Shown here: piece by piece, positions 57,601 through 64,000 of the stretch
How the letters are laid out: each line of letters starts with the position of its first letter
How positions within the stretch are numbered: position 1 is the stretch's first letter
Source: Pseudomonas plecoglossicida NBRC 103162 = DSM 15088
Lineage (GTDB): Bacteria; Pseudomonadota; Gammaproteobacteria; Pseudomonadales; Pseudomonadaceae
Length of the DNA stretch: 64,000 nucleotides
NCBI RefSeq assembly: GCF_000730665.1
Contig: NZ_BBIV01000002.1
Coordinates: 62,001 to 126,000 of the forward strand
Direction: 5' to 3'
The notes under the pieces: generated by a model
Told to the model about the DNA's origin: nothing
Seen by the model: only the letters and a program-made list of their open reading frames with translations
The model's database searches: none
Made by a program: the position numbers and the translations under genes

Positions 57601-57907
57601 TCATTCGGCCTTGTCCAGAATTCTTACGGTCACGCCGGACTCCTCTGAGAATCTTGATAGGTTCCTGAGCGATTATAAAAACTACAAAAGGTGCTATGTC
57701 GTCACGGTGGATGCAAAGGGGAGACCTACACATCATTTATCAACTTCAGGGCTTGTGGTTATAAACGCTTGGGAAATTGATGATAACCACCTAGAGATTT
57801 CAGCGCTTCAACCTGATGACGATGTGTTGATCCCAGCGGGGGTCGATAATCCTCCGATCAACCGTGCTTTGGCGAGGATTCGTTCATCGGAAGGTCGGAA
57901 GGCATAG
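54677..57907 (+). CDS. Large protein with PD-(D/E)XK-like N-terminus and long helical repeat region
   Basis: This 1076-residue protein starts at an ATG with CAGGAG upstream. Residues about 55-130 (ELEFEIFVRKLCEREICPN, TGPTAGGDGKTDTETYPV, WAFGVSTQKDWKTK) look like an Mrr-type restriction-endonuclease fold, with acidic residues (D86, D90, E92) and a Q-x-K-like lysine (K123). The middle (about 230-600) is a chain of helices resembling TPR repeats. The C-terminal ~400 residues are unassigned, with a glycine loop (GFQGGGGRMPAIVF). The layout, nuclease plus sensor-like repeats on a mobile island, suggests an anti-phage effector; this is an inference. Several parts are markedly AT-richer than the host. 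Confidence 0.62.
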   Translation: MDKEQSATKINGPKPQDFLRARRPEQFSDSVKLQESTIDRSMLEYHFETLNNRSQELEFEIFVRKLCEREICPNLVAQTGPTAGGDGKTDTETYPVASQIAFFWGLNEAPESERWAFGVSTQKDWKTKCTKDVESIMSTGRGYSRIFCVSSRFIKNSLRAQLQDDLSEKHGVKVTILDRTWLLDKTLQPKNQQLAIDYLGLTGSIESKIQIGPFDADKQIQLADIERQIEQIEDPGRLTLSQVDLYTKRAIIYKELERDAVAVEHQFNLAVRTAKKFGTQRQHFDSLYQLTWAAYWWLENVELFEDTFEKALAVAQETDNVEVWEKVATLFNLVVTTHRDGKCTLNVASIEATIREKLNSIADDADMISGALQAKTSLALLDLLAAKSEEQVNNTFRSLGTIADSAHKLIGYPMARLVNLLEALDVAFGDLKAYEDLMDKLIDDAGARENSRIKADKYLRRGALSSDKKDYYRAIKCFGLSLYGLYSSESKTEMFAALYMLSHAYEKQGLLWAARGAALMAAYLVTTDALKEQRSSARQAAIYQQLMWIEGQLGRLGQSLTWYHLAQLISQTLDEDLWTENQKMSYEALIGKLFLNANFSDIERLAWLPDKLNQLDLWLSADALMICLGHEDKAGPEGEPIDLQFINMWRSIDMGAPVAPLDLYLDRWTNISSYILGCKVSVSFPVKSPCMELAQQLLAVLESFCAPMMADHLASTLPAVNINISLEYEDDFILQHSFDTAAQVTSAEILCSPFSIANLTDEQRDAIKNFYSEFCLRFVTIICPQIGWSRLEEMLRDDKALERAVVFNCNIGLDSYFMGRDAVPGIASHQDASLELHKPTRSVTWYEHHNIEPVESRPETDVSEERPKHPFQFSTLKHRELKISSLIQVSLWDQAGWRGVGFQGGGGRMPAIVFLFENPVVGERIFSNIAKTVGDKDPNNTLRIALIRGIDKHNPAHYRVVVTSNLDREDDSSSIHSALSRILTVTPDSSENLDRFLSDYKNYKRCYVVTVDAKGRPTHHLSTSGLVVINAWEIDDNHLEISALQPDDDVLIPAGVDNPPINRALARIRSSEGRKA

Positions 57908-57920
57908 ACACCCGAGGGTG

Positions 57921-57955
57921 GTTACCCCAGGCGTGCATGCGTGGCACCTGGGGAA
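57921..57955. terminator. Hairpin between convergent island genes
   Basis: CCCCAGGC...GCACCTGGGG forms an imperfect stem in the 92-base gap between the nuclease-like gene and the convergent gene at 58000. It lacks a T-run, so it is a weak terminator candidate. Confidence 0.45.
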
Positions 57956-57999
57956 CGTGTGTCTTCTTGACCAACGACGTATTGAGCTGCAGTCGGATT

Positions 58000-59058
58000 T
58001 CATTCGTAGTGCAGCTCACCGAACAACCCAATCATGAGATCCCCTTCGAGCACCTCAAAAGGTAGTGTGACGTATTGATCTCGATGGCGAGGTAGCGCCT
58101 TTCCATCGTGTGGTGCGTTCTTAGTGTGACCTTGAACCTTCTCGCCGCTCTCCTTGATATAGGGGAGCACGACGATCCGGCCATGGTTCTTAGAAAGGAT
58201 CGTTCCCTCGTGCCACAAGGTCTTCCCTTCATCGCTGCTCGACTCGCTCCCAGTGTTTTTTAAGACCCACTGAGGCACCCCATCGTCCTCATACCAGAAC
58301 ACGAAGCCACCGCAGACCAATACCCTCTGGCCACGCATCCTGGCCTCGGCGAGCATCTGCTTGACGCTCGCTAACTGCAGCAGCTGATTGGCTCGCGGAA
58401 GTAGCCGTGCGCGTATCTCTGCTTTGGTTCTCCCCCAGTGGTCTGCTCCCGAAAGACCATACCCTTTGGCTGTCACTTCGCGCAGACAGATTTGCGAGCG
58501 CTTGGGAGTCAGGGCGCCTATGTGTTCCCATGTCCGGTCATCGATACGGCCAAGGCACGCATTGAATCGCGGCAGGGCCACCACATCCACATAGGGTGCG
58601 CGTTCAAGCTCCTCGTGAAGCGGTTGGCGCAAGCTCTCCATCGTATTGTGCAGTTCTAACTCCTGCATGGAGGGACGGGGTAGATGGGCATTTCGCCTGA
58701 TCGCCTCGCGCTCCATGAGCTCCTCTTCTCCCTGGATACGGCGCGCCGCCTTCAGTGCTTTCTCGACTTTCAGGGTGGTCGAGCTCTGAAGCACAGGATC
58801 CGATACCGCCTGAACGACCAGTTCACTGGTGCGGCTGTTGAATTCGTCCGCAGCTTCCATGGCCTCCTCGTAGGAGGTGAAAACAGCCACCCTCGCATGA
58901 CCACTGCCGTTATCGTAAAAGTAGCGCTTCCAGGACAACTGGGAGTCGGGGAAGAGCTTGAGTGCCCGCAGCTGCCACGACCATCCGATGCGGAATTGCC
59001 GGAACGGAAGGACGGCCAAGGTGGGCATTGAGTGGTATGGCATTTGATCTAGGCGCAT
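58000..59058 (-). CDS. Unrecognised 352-aa protein at the right end of the island
   Basis: The start at 59058 has AGGGAG six bases upstream; a longer frame begins at 59184. The N-terminal part (LPFRQFRIGWSWQLRALKLFPDSQLSW) looks strand-rich, the middle is helical with many Glu and Arg, and the C-terminus is strand-rich with a segment resembling a substrate-binding or nucleic-acid-binding module (GGFVFWYEDDGVPQWVLKN). No family is recognised. Being the last gene before the right terminus, it may belong to the element or its cargo. Confidence 0.6.
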   Translation of the reverse strand: MRLDQMPYHSMPTLAVLPFRQFRIGWSWQLRALKLFPDSQLSWKRYFYDNGSGHARVAVFTSYEEAMEAADEFNSRTSELVVQAVSDPVLQSSTTLKVEKALKAARRIQGEEELMEREAIRRNAHLPRPSMQELELHNTMESLRQPLHEELERAPYVDVVALPRFNACLGRIDDRTWEHIGALTPKRSQICLREVTAKGYGLSGADHWGRTKAEIRARLLPRANQLLQLASVKQMLAEARMRGQRVLVCGGFVFWYEDDGVPQWVLKNTGSESSSDEGKTLWHEGTILSKNHGRIVVLPYIKESGEKVQGHTKNAPHDGKALPRHRDQYVTLPFEVLEGDLMIGLFGELHYE

Positions 59059-59184
59059 CGATACTCCCTGTTGCTTGCGTCTGAGCGCCTGCGGAAGCGC
59101 TGGAGCTGATCCTGGAGAGATAGATTCCCCCGACCTCATGGATAGCACATTGCCAGGATGAATCAAATTTTTGGCTACAGGCAC

Positions 59185-59362
59185 CGTATTTCGGGGTCTT
59201 CAGGAGAGGATGAGCTTTGGACAAAGCTTAAAAACTGGTGGTTTATCCAGTATCAGGGGTTGCGCAGGTAATGTGCAAAAGATATAATGCACATACACCA
59301 AGTTGCTTGGAAGGCATTACAAGTCAGCGTAATGTGCAGTAATGTGGGGGGAGGAGCTTCCT
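59185..59362. other. Right end of the island with inverted recombinase-site-like repeats
   Basis: This tail contains GTAATGTGCA (59268), GCTTGGAAGG (59305-59314), GCGTAATGTGC (59327-59337) and GTAATGTG (59339), then a G-rich stretch and the host border. The second and third are exact inverse copies of left-end motifs. The spacing between the two motifs is 12 bases here and 23 at the left, a difference of one helical turn. A short AT-rich non-coding end of this type is described for GInts. Confidence 0.72.
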
Positions 59363-59675
59363 GGGCACGCCGTTCAACCTCACCGAAGGCGCGGCGCTGC
59401 TGTCGCTGTTCGGCCGCCTCACCGGCTACACCCCGCGCTGGTTCACCTACTTCATCGGCGATGCCCATGTGTATGAAAACCACCTGGACATGCTCAATGA
59501 GCAGCTCAAGCGCGAGCCACTGGAGGCGCCGAAGCTGGTCATCAGTGATCGCGTGCCTGAGTTCGCCAAGACCGGCAAGTACGAGCCGGAGTGGCTGGAG
59601 AAGATCGAGCCGAGCGATTTCAGCCTGGAAGGGTACGAGCACCATGCACCGATGACGGCGCCGATGGCGGTCTGA
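59363..59675 (+). pseudogene. thyA: Host thyA, 3' part
   Basis: The fragment encodes the C-terminal 103 residues of the host ThyA, from [18 protein letters not shown] through [16 protein letters not shown] to the stop. It has no start codon with a ribosome site of its own and is not expected to be expressed. It is in frame with the 5' part at 34234 and has no other damage, so precise excision would restore the host gene. Confidence 0.95.
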
Positions 59676-59682
59676 TTTCATT

Positions 59683-59714
59683 GGCCTCATCGCCGGCTTG
59701 CCGGCGATGAGGCC
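59683..59714. repeat. REP-derived perfect palindrome after thyA
   Basis: GGCCTCATCGCCGGC-TT-GCCGGCGATGAGGCC is a 15-base perfect stem with a two-base loop. It lies between convergent thyA and cadR and looks like two REP halves fused head to head; it may stop transcription from both sides. Confidence 0.8.
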
Positions 59715-59720
59715 ACTGGA

Positions 59721-60164
59721 TCAATGCCCGTGACTACGCCCCACATGCGAATGCTCGGTATCCGGCACCGATACCGCGCCATTCACCTCGAGCTGCTGCA
59801 AGATCGCGCAATCTCCCCCTTGCGCATTGCAACGCTGACGCAGCTCCACCAGCTGCGCCTGCAGCGCCACCAAGCCATCGATCCGCGCCTGCACATGCTC
59901 GATATGCTCGTCGATCAACGCATTGACGCTGCCGCACGACCCATCGGGACTGTCGCGCAGACGTAGCAGGCTGCGGATTTCATCCAGGGTCATGTCCAGC
60001 GTGCGGCAGTTGCGGATGAAGGTCAGCCGTTCGACGTGGGCCTGGGTGTAGAGCCGATAGTTGCCCTCGGTACGTGCCGGCTCCGGCAGCAGGTGCTCAC
60101 GTTCGTAATAGCGGATCGTCTCCACGGCGCAGTCGGTGGCCTTGGCCAGTTCTCCGATCTTCAT
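59721..60164 (-). CDS. cadR: Cadmium-responsive MerR regulator CadR
   Basis: This 147-residue regulator has the MerR HTH (MKIGELAKATDCAVETIRYYERE), the metal-binding cysteines expected for CadR (SCGSVNALIDEHIEH and CNAQGGDC), and the His-rich tail (EHSHVGRSHGH) known in P. putida CadR. It is divergent from cadA over a typical operator and activates it on Cd(II) binding. Confidence 0.93.
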   Translation of the reverse strand: MKIGELAKATDCAVETIRYYEREHLLPEPARTEGNYRLYTQAHVERLTFIRNCRTLDMTLDEIRSLLRLRDSPDGSCGSVNALIDEHIEHVQARIDGLVALQAQLVELRQRCNAQGGDCAILQQLEVNGAVSVPDTEHSHVGRSHGH

Positions 60165-60186
60165 GACGATTTCTCCAACAGGTGGC

Positions 60187-60217
60187 TTGACCCTATAGTG
60201 GCTACAGGGTGTTCACT
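60187..60217 (+). promoter_or_regulatory. CadR operator and cadA promoter
   Basis: TTGACC (60187-60192) overlaps a dyad ACCCTATAGTGGCTACAGGG (from 60190), and a -10-like TTCACT follows after a 19-base spacer. This matches the known MerR/CadR arrangement of DNA-twist activation. Confidence 0.88.
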
Positions 60218-60247
60218 TGGCAACAGGCGCACATTAAGGACGACCCC

Positions 60248-62464
60248 ATGAACCAGCCTGTCAGCCACGAACACAAGCACGACCATGACCACGCGCACAG
60301 CTGCTGCGGCAGCAAAGCCGCGCCAGCCCTGGTGCAACTCACCGAGAAGGCCAGTGGCAATGCGCAGCTCAGCCGCTTTCGCATCCAGGCCATGGACTGC
60401 CCCACCGAGCAGACCCTGATCCAGGACAAGCTGGGCAAGCTGGCGGGCATCGAGCAGCTGGAATTCAACCTGATCAACCGGGTGCTGGGCGTGCGCCATA
60501 CCTTTGCCGATACCGCCGAGATCGAGCGGGCCATCGAAAGCCTGGGCATGAAGGCCGAACCGTTGGTTACCGAGGACGCTGGCAGCGCTGCTGCGCCGCA
60601 GCCGCACAAGACGCGCTGGTTGCCGTTGGCCTTGTCGGGTACTGCCGCGATCGCCGCCGAAATCGTGCATTTTGCAGCGCTGGCACCCGAATGGTTCGTG
60701 GCCGCGCTGGCACTGGCGGCGATCCTGGGTTGCGGCTTGGGTACCTACAAGAAGGGCTGGATTGCCCTGAAGAACCGCAACCTCAACATCAATGCGCTGA
60801 TGAGCATTGCCGTGACCGGCGCAGTGTTGATCGGCCAGTGGCCGGAAGCGGCCATGGTCATGGTGCTGTTCACCATCGCCGAACTGATCGAAGCCCGTTC
60901 CCTGGATCGGGCGCGCAACGCCATCGGCGGTCTGATGCAGCTGACCCCGGACATGGCCACGGTGCAGCAGGCCGACGGCCAATGGCAGGAGGTCGAGGTA
61001 CGCGACGTGGCTATCGGTGCTCGCGTGCGGGTGCGCCCGGGTGAGCGCATCGGCCTCGATGGCGAAGTGATCAGTGGGCAATCCAGCGTCGATCAGGCGC
61101 CGATCACCGGGGAAAGCCTGCCCGTCGAGAAAGCGGTCGGCGACAAACTGTTCGCCGGTACCATCAACCAGGCTGGCGCCCTGGAGTACCAGGTCACGGC
61201 CGCGGCCGGTCAATCCACCCTGGCGCGTATCATCAAGGCGGTCGAGGAGGCCCAGGGCGCACGTGCGCCGACCCAGCGCTTCGTCGATACCTTCTCGCGT
61301 ATCTACACCCCCGTGGTGTTCGTCCTGGCCCTGGCCGTGGCGCTCATCCCGCCGTTGTTCATGGCCGGCGCCTGGTTCGACTGGGTCTACCGGGCCCTGG
61401 TGCTGCTGGTGGTGGCCTGCCCATGTGCACTGGTGATCTCGACCCCCGTGACCATCGTCAGCGGCCTGGCTGCGGCGGCGCGCAAGGGGATCCTGATCAA
61501 GGGCGGGGTCTACCTCGAAGGGGGCCGCAAGATCGACTACCTGGCCCTGGACAAGACCGGCACCATCACCCACGGCAAACCCGTGCAAACCGACGCCAAG
61601 GTGCTCGATCCGCTGTTCGAGGGCCGTGCCCAGGCCTTGGCGGCAAGCCTGGCCGCACGCTCCGATCACCCGGTGTCCGGCGCCATTGCCCAGTTCGCCA
61701 AGGCGCAGAACCTGCCGCTGAGCGAGGTGAGCGGATTCGCGGCCCTGGCCGGCCGTGGCGTGCGCGGTGACGTCGACGGCGAAAGCTACCATCTGGGCAA
61801 CCACCGTCTGGTCGAAGAGCTGGGGCTGTGCTCGCCTGAGCTCGAAGCGCAACTCGATGAACTGGAGCGCCAAGGCAAGACCGTGGTGCTGCTGCTCGAC
61901 CGTTCCGGCCCGCTGGCGCTGTTCGCCGTGGCCGACACGGTCAAGGACAGCAGCCGCCAGGCCATCGCCGAATTGCATGCACTGGGCATCAAGACCGTCA
62001 TGCTTACCGGCGACAATCCACACACTGCCCAGGCCATCGCCGCCCAGGTGGGCATCGACCGCGCCGAAGGCAACCTGCTGCCTGCCGACAAGCTGGCCAC
62101 CATCGAGCAGCTGTATGCCCAAGGCCACCGGGTCGGCATGGTCGGCGACGGGATCAACGATGCTCCCGCCCTGGCCCGCGCCGAAATCGGCTTCGCCATG
62201 GCCGCTGCCGGTACCGACACGGCGATCGAGACTGCCGATGTGGCGTTGATGGATGACGACTTGCGCAAAATCCCGGCGTTCGTCAGGCTGTCGCGCCAAA
62301 GTGCGGCGATCCTGACGCAGAACATCGTTCTGGCGCTGGGCATCAAGGCGATATTCCTGGCGATCACCTTCGCCGGCATGGCCACCCTGTGGATGGCCGT
62401 ATTCGCCGACATGGGCGTGAGCCTGCTGGTGGTATTCAACGGTCTGCGCCTGCTGCGCAAGTAG
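60248..62464 (+). CDS. cadA: Cadmium/zinc/lead-exporting P-type ATPase CadA
   Basis: This 738-residue ATPase exports Cd(II), and often Zn(II) and Pb(II), from the cytoplasm. A His-rich start ([11 protein letters not shown]) and a heavy-metal domain ([13 protein letters not shown]) precede the membrane part with the CPC motif ([13 protein letters not shown]). Catalytic motifs are DKTGTITHG, the HP motif SDHPVSG, and [17 protein letters not shown] precedes the ATG. It is controlled by CadR through the divergent operator. It lies outside the island and belongs to the host locus. Confidence 0.96.
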   Translation: MNQPVSHEHKHDHDHAHSCCGSKAAPALVQLTEKASGNAQLSRFRIQAMDCPTEQTLIQDKLGKLAGIEQLEFNLINRVLGVRHTFADTAEIERAIESLGMKAEPLVTEDAGSAAAPQPHKTRWLPLALSGTAAIAAEIVHFAALAPEWFVAALALAAILGCGLGTYKKGWIALKNRNLNINALMSIAVTGAVLIGQWPEAAMVMVLFTIAELIEARSLDRARNAIGGLMQLTPDMATVQQADGQWQEVEVRDVAIGARVRVRPGERIGLDGEVISGQSSVDQAPITGESLPVEKAVGDKLFAGTINQAGALEYQVTAAAGQSTLARIIKAVEEAQGARAPTQRFVDTFSRIYTPVVFVLALAVALIPPLFMAGAWFDWVYRALVLLVVACPCALVISTPVTIVSGLAAAARKGILIKGGVYLEGGRKIDYLALDKTGTITHGKPVQTDAKVLDPLFEGRAQALAASLAARSDHPVSGAIAQFAKAQNLPLSEVSGFAALAGRGVRGDVDGESYHLGNHRLVEELGLCSPELEAQLDELERQGKTVVLLLDRSGPLALFAVADTVKDSSRQAIAELHALGIKTVMLTGDNPHTAQAIAAQVGIDRAEGNLLPADKLATIEQLYAQGHRVGMVGDGINDAPALARAEIGFAMAAAGTDTAIETADVALMDDDLRKIPAFVRLSRQSAAILTQNIVLALGIKAIFLAITFAGMATLWMAVFADMGVSLLVVFNGLRLLRK

Positions 62465-62477
62465 CAGCTGCGAGCAT

Positions 62478-62512
62478 CAAGCTACAAGCTACAAGCTACA
62501 AGCTACAAGCTG
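62478..62512. repeat. Short tandem repeat, 7-base unit
   Basis: The unit CTACAAG is repeated about four times between cadA and the LysR gene, followed by looser GCTTGCGGCTT copies. It is a simple repeat with no visible coding role. Confidence 0.85.
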
Positions 62513-62601
62513 ATTGAGGTGGAAGTGAGATTGATGACGCTACACAGAGATGCTTTTGCTTGCGGCTTGCGGCTTACAGCTAGTGGCTGCGGAGCCAGGC
62601 A

Positions 62602-63471
62602 ATGCTGAGCGCCGAGCTCAAAGCCTTCTACATGGTGGCCCGCCTGGGCAGCATCACCCTGGCGGCCAAGAAGCTCGGGCTCAGCCAGCCGACGGTGACC
62701 ACGCAGATTCGCAACCTGGAGAGCCAGTACGCGGTGGAGCTGTTCTACCGTGGCGGCCGGCGCCTGGTGCTGAGCGAAGAGGGCGTACGCCTGCTGCCGA
62801 TGGTCAAGGCGCTGCTGCAGCAGGAGGCCGACATCGAGTTCGAATTGCGCAACAGCAGCCATGCCCAGGGCAGCCTGCGCATTGCCGCCACCGCGCCGTA
62901 CTACATCCTCGATCTGGTGAAGATCTTCCGCGAGCGTCTGCCGCAGGTGGAAGTGGCGGTGGAAATCGGCAACTCCCAGCAGGTGCTGGAGATGCTCGAG
63001 GACTACCGCGTCGATATCGCCGCCTCGTCGCAGTTGCTCGAAGATGCCCGCCTGGTGCGGCGGGTGCTGGGCACCGACCCGCTGGTGGTGGCGGTGCACC
63101 GCAATCACCCGTTGGCGCACCGCCAGGTGGTGTCCATCGACGTGGTGGCCGGGCATTGCCTGCTGATGCGGGAGAAGGGCTCGACCACCCGCAAGTTGAC
63201 CGAGCAGATGCTGCAGGAGGCCGGGGTGAAGGCCGGGGCCTTGCTGGAGATCGGCAGCCGCGAGTCGATCCGCGAGGCGGTGCTGCGCAATATCGGCATC
63301 AGCGTGATTGCCCGCCATGAGGTGCCGCACAATCCCGAATTGCGGGTGCTGATGCTGGAGAATGCGCCGGTGATGCATGAGTACCTGTATTGCCTCAAAG
63401 AGCGGCGTCAGGCGCGCTTGCCGGCGGCTTTCCTTGGAGTGGCGCAGGAAGTGGTGGGTTCGCAGTTCTGA
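62602..63471 (+). CDS. LysR-family regulator, probably of aminoethylphosphonate use
   Basis: This 289-residue regulator has the N-terminal LysR HTH (LKAFYMVARLGSITLAAKKLGLSQPTVTTQIRNLE) and a periplasmic-binding-like effector domain (SLRIAATAPYYILDLVKIF). It resembles LysR proteins that sit next to 2-aminoethylphosphonate transport genes. The ABC ATPase that starts 174 bases downstream supports this, but the ligand is not proven. Confidence 0.8.
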   Translation: MLSAELKAFYMVARLGSITLAAKKLGLSQPTVTTQIRNLESQYAVELFYRGGRRLVLSEEGVRLLPMVKALLQQEADIEFELRNSSHAQGSLRIAATAPYYILDLVKIFRERLPQVEVAVEIGNSQQVLEMLEDYRVDIAASSQLLEDARLVRRVLGTDPLVVAVHRNHPLAHRQVVSIDVVAGHCLLMREKGSTTRKLTEQMLQEAGVKAGALLEIGSRESIREAVLRNIGISVIARHEVPHNPELRVLMLENAPVMHEYLYCLKERRQARLPAAFLGVAQEVVGSQF

Positions 63472-63490
63472 CGGTGCTCTAGTGGCTGTA

Positions 63491-63527
63491 CCGGCCCTAT
63501 CGCCGGCAAGCCGGCTCCCACAGAAGG
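63491..63527. repeat. Single REP element
   Basis: GGCCCTATCGCCGGCAAGCC followed by GGCTCCCACAGA is one full REP unit with no inverted partner nearby. Confidence 0.88.
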
Positions 63528-63644
63528 GCCCGCAAAGCCACTACAAAATCTGCCTATACCACTATCGACCGCTTTTGCCCTACAGCCACAGAACCTTCGC
63601 ACAGCCTTCCTAGCATGGCCCCATCTCTTCGATGAGGCCTCGCC

Positions 63645-64000
63645 ATGAACCATGCCACCCCGGGCGCACAGATGAAAGTGCGCGGTATCCACAAGCGCTT
63701 CGGCGCCTTCACCGCACTGAACGACGTCTCCCTGGACATCGCCGCCGGCGAGCTGGTCTGCCTGCTCGGCCCTTCCGGCTGTGGCAAGACCACCCTGCTG
63801 CGCTGCATCGCCGGCCTCGAGCGCCAGGACCGCGGCACGCTGTACATCGGCGAGCGCGATATCTCCCAGCTGCCGCCCCAGGCCCGTGACTACGGCATCC
63901 TGTTCCAGTCCTATGCGCTGTTCCCCAACCTCACGGTCGAAGCCAACATCGCCTACGGCCTGACCGGCAGCCGCGAGGAGAGCCGCCAGCGCGTGGCCGA
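63645..64000 (+). CDS. ABC transporter ATP-binding protein, 5' part (phosphonate-type)
   Basis: At least 118 residues of an ABC ATPase are seen before the window ends: [21 protein letters not shown], Walker [13 protein letters not shown] (near residue 44), and the Q-loop [20 protein letters not shown]. It resembles the ATPase of putative 2-aminoethylphosphonate importers; other importer ATPases of the spermidine/iron type are close relatives. The ABC signature and Walker B lie beyond the window. Confidence 0.78.
   Translation, partial: MNHATPGAQMKVRGIHKRFGAFTALNDVSLDIAAGELVCLLGPSGCGKTTLLRCIAGLERQDRGTLYIGERDISQLPPQARDYGILFQSYALFPNLTVEANIAYGLTGSREESRQRVA

Larger units (their letters stand above)
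34235..59362 (+). mobile_element. GInt-type integrative island inserted in thyA, about 25.1 kb
   Basis: The borders are fixed by the split thyA gene: removing 34235-59362 restores it perfectly; the last three bases at each border (CCT at 34232-34234 and 59360-59362) are identical, so the exact edge can slide by three bases. The left end carries four chained recombination genes with the ginABCD layout, the middle is cargo, and the right end is a short repeat-rich non-coding tail; this three-part layout is described for GInt islands. The island is visibly less GC-rich than the host and I saw no REP repeats in it, although REPs occur in most host gaps. It brings its own thyA. Confidence 0.92.

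Noticed and set aside
59683..59714. The palindrome after thyA as the right attachment site
   Set aside because: It lies 320 bases outside the junction and is REP-like; the border is fixed by the thyA sequence at 59360-59363.
59721..62464. cadR-cadA as part of the island cargo
   Set aside because: They lie beyond the right thyA fragment, have host-like base composition and are bordered by a REP-derived palindrome. They are native neighbours of thyA.

Overview
The window is chromosomal DNA of a fluorescent Pseudomonas, most like the Pseudomonas putida group. The evidence is the gene order (cysTWA, the serA region, rpiA-ilvA, rppH-ptsP, lgt-thyA, cadR-cadA), the high GC with strong third-position bias, and P. 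putida-type REP repeats (CGCCGGCAAGCCGGCTCC and its inverse) in most host intergenic gaps.

Layout. 1-2236 is the end of a sulfate ABC transporter operon. 2621-4556 is tonB-exbB-exbD. 4743-7181 holds a small hydrolase, a shortened sigma54-type AAA+ protein and a methionine-type binding protein. 7345-9804 is a lower-GC insert of two delta-60 repeat genes, bracketed by a second copy of the metQ 3' end. 9931-18740 holds hydrolases, a penicillin-acylase-family protein and conserved small proteins. 18806-22295 is serA with a divergent D-2-hydroxyglutarate dehydrogenase. 22514-33527 is mostly housekeeping: SdiA-regulated-like pair, rpiA, ilvA, HAD phosphatase, rppH, ptsP, TANGO2-like, TSUP permease and lgt.

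The main discovery is a ~25.1 kb integrative island (about 34235-59362) that splits the host thymidylate synthase gene. The 5' part (33576-34234) and 3' part (59363-59675) rejoin without a base lost or gained into a 323-residue thyA. The left end carries four genes with 4-bp ATGA overlaps: three large tyrosine-recombinase-like proteins and a small HTH/coiled-coil protein. This is the ginABCD layout of GInt islands. A complete but different, shorter thyA (277 aa) follows as the fifth gene of the same overlapping chain. The element therefore destroys an important gene on entry and supplies its own replacement from its recombination operon. Both ends carry inverted copies of GCACATTACGC and CCTTCCAAGC, the likely recombinase sites.

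Cargo of the island: (i) a MerR-controlled oxidoreductase cluster at 42154-49600 (aldehyde dehydrogenase, old-yellow-enzyme family, saccharopine-dehydrogenase-like, DJ-1/PfpI, acetoacetate-decarboxylase-like, haloperoxidase-like hydrolase) with three copies of a TTGACC-TTAAAG MerR-type promoter; (ii) a decayed zone with an alkylsulfatase C-terminus, a metallophosphoesterase N-terminus and an orphan MbcA/ParS-like antitoxin; (iii) a possible operon of a DUF6957-like protein, a 64-aa protein and a seryl-tRNA-synthetase-like protein without its tRNA-binding arm; (iv) an XRE-type regulator and three unfamiliar genes, one a 1076-aa protein with a PD-(D/E)XK-like N-terminus and a long helical region, a candidate defence effector.

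After the island come the 3' end of the original thyA, the cadR/cadA cadmium resistance pair with its divergent operator, a LysR regulator and the start of an ABC ATPase, probably for 2-aminoethylphosphonate uptake.
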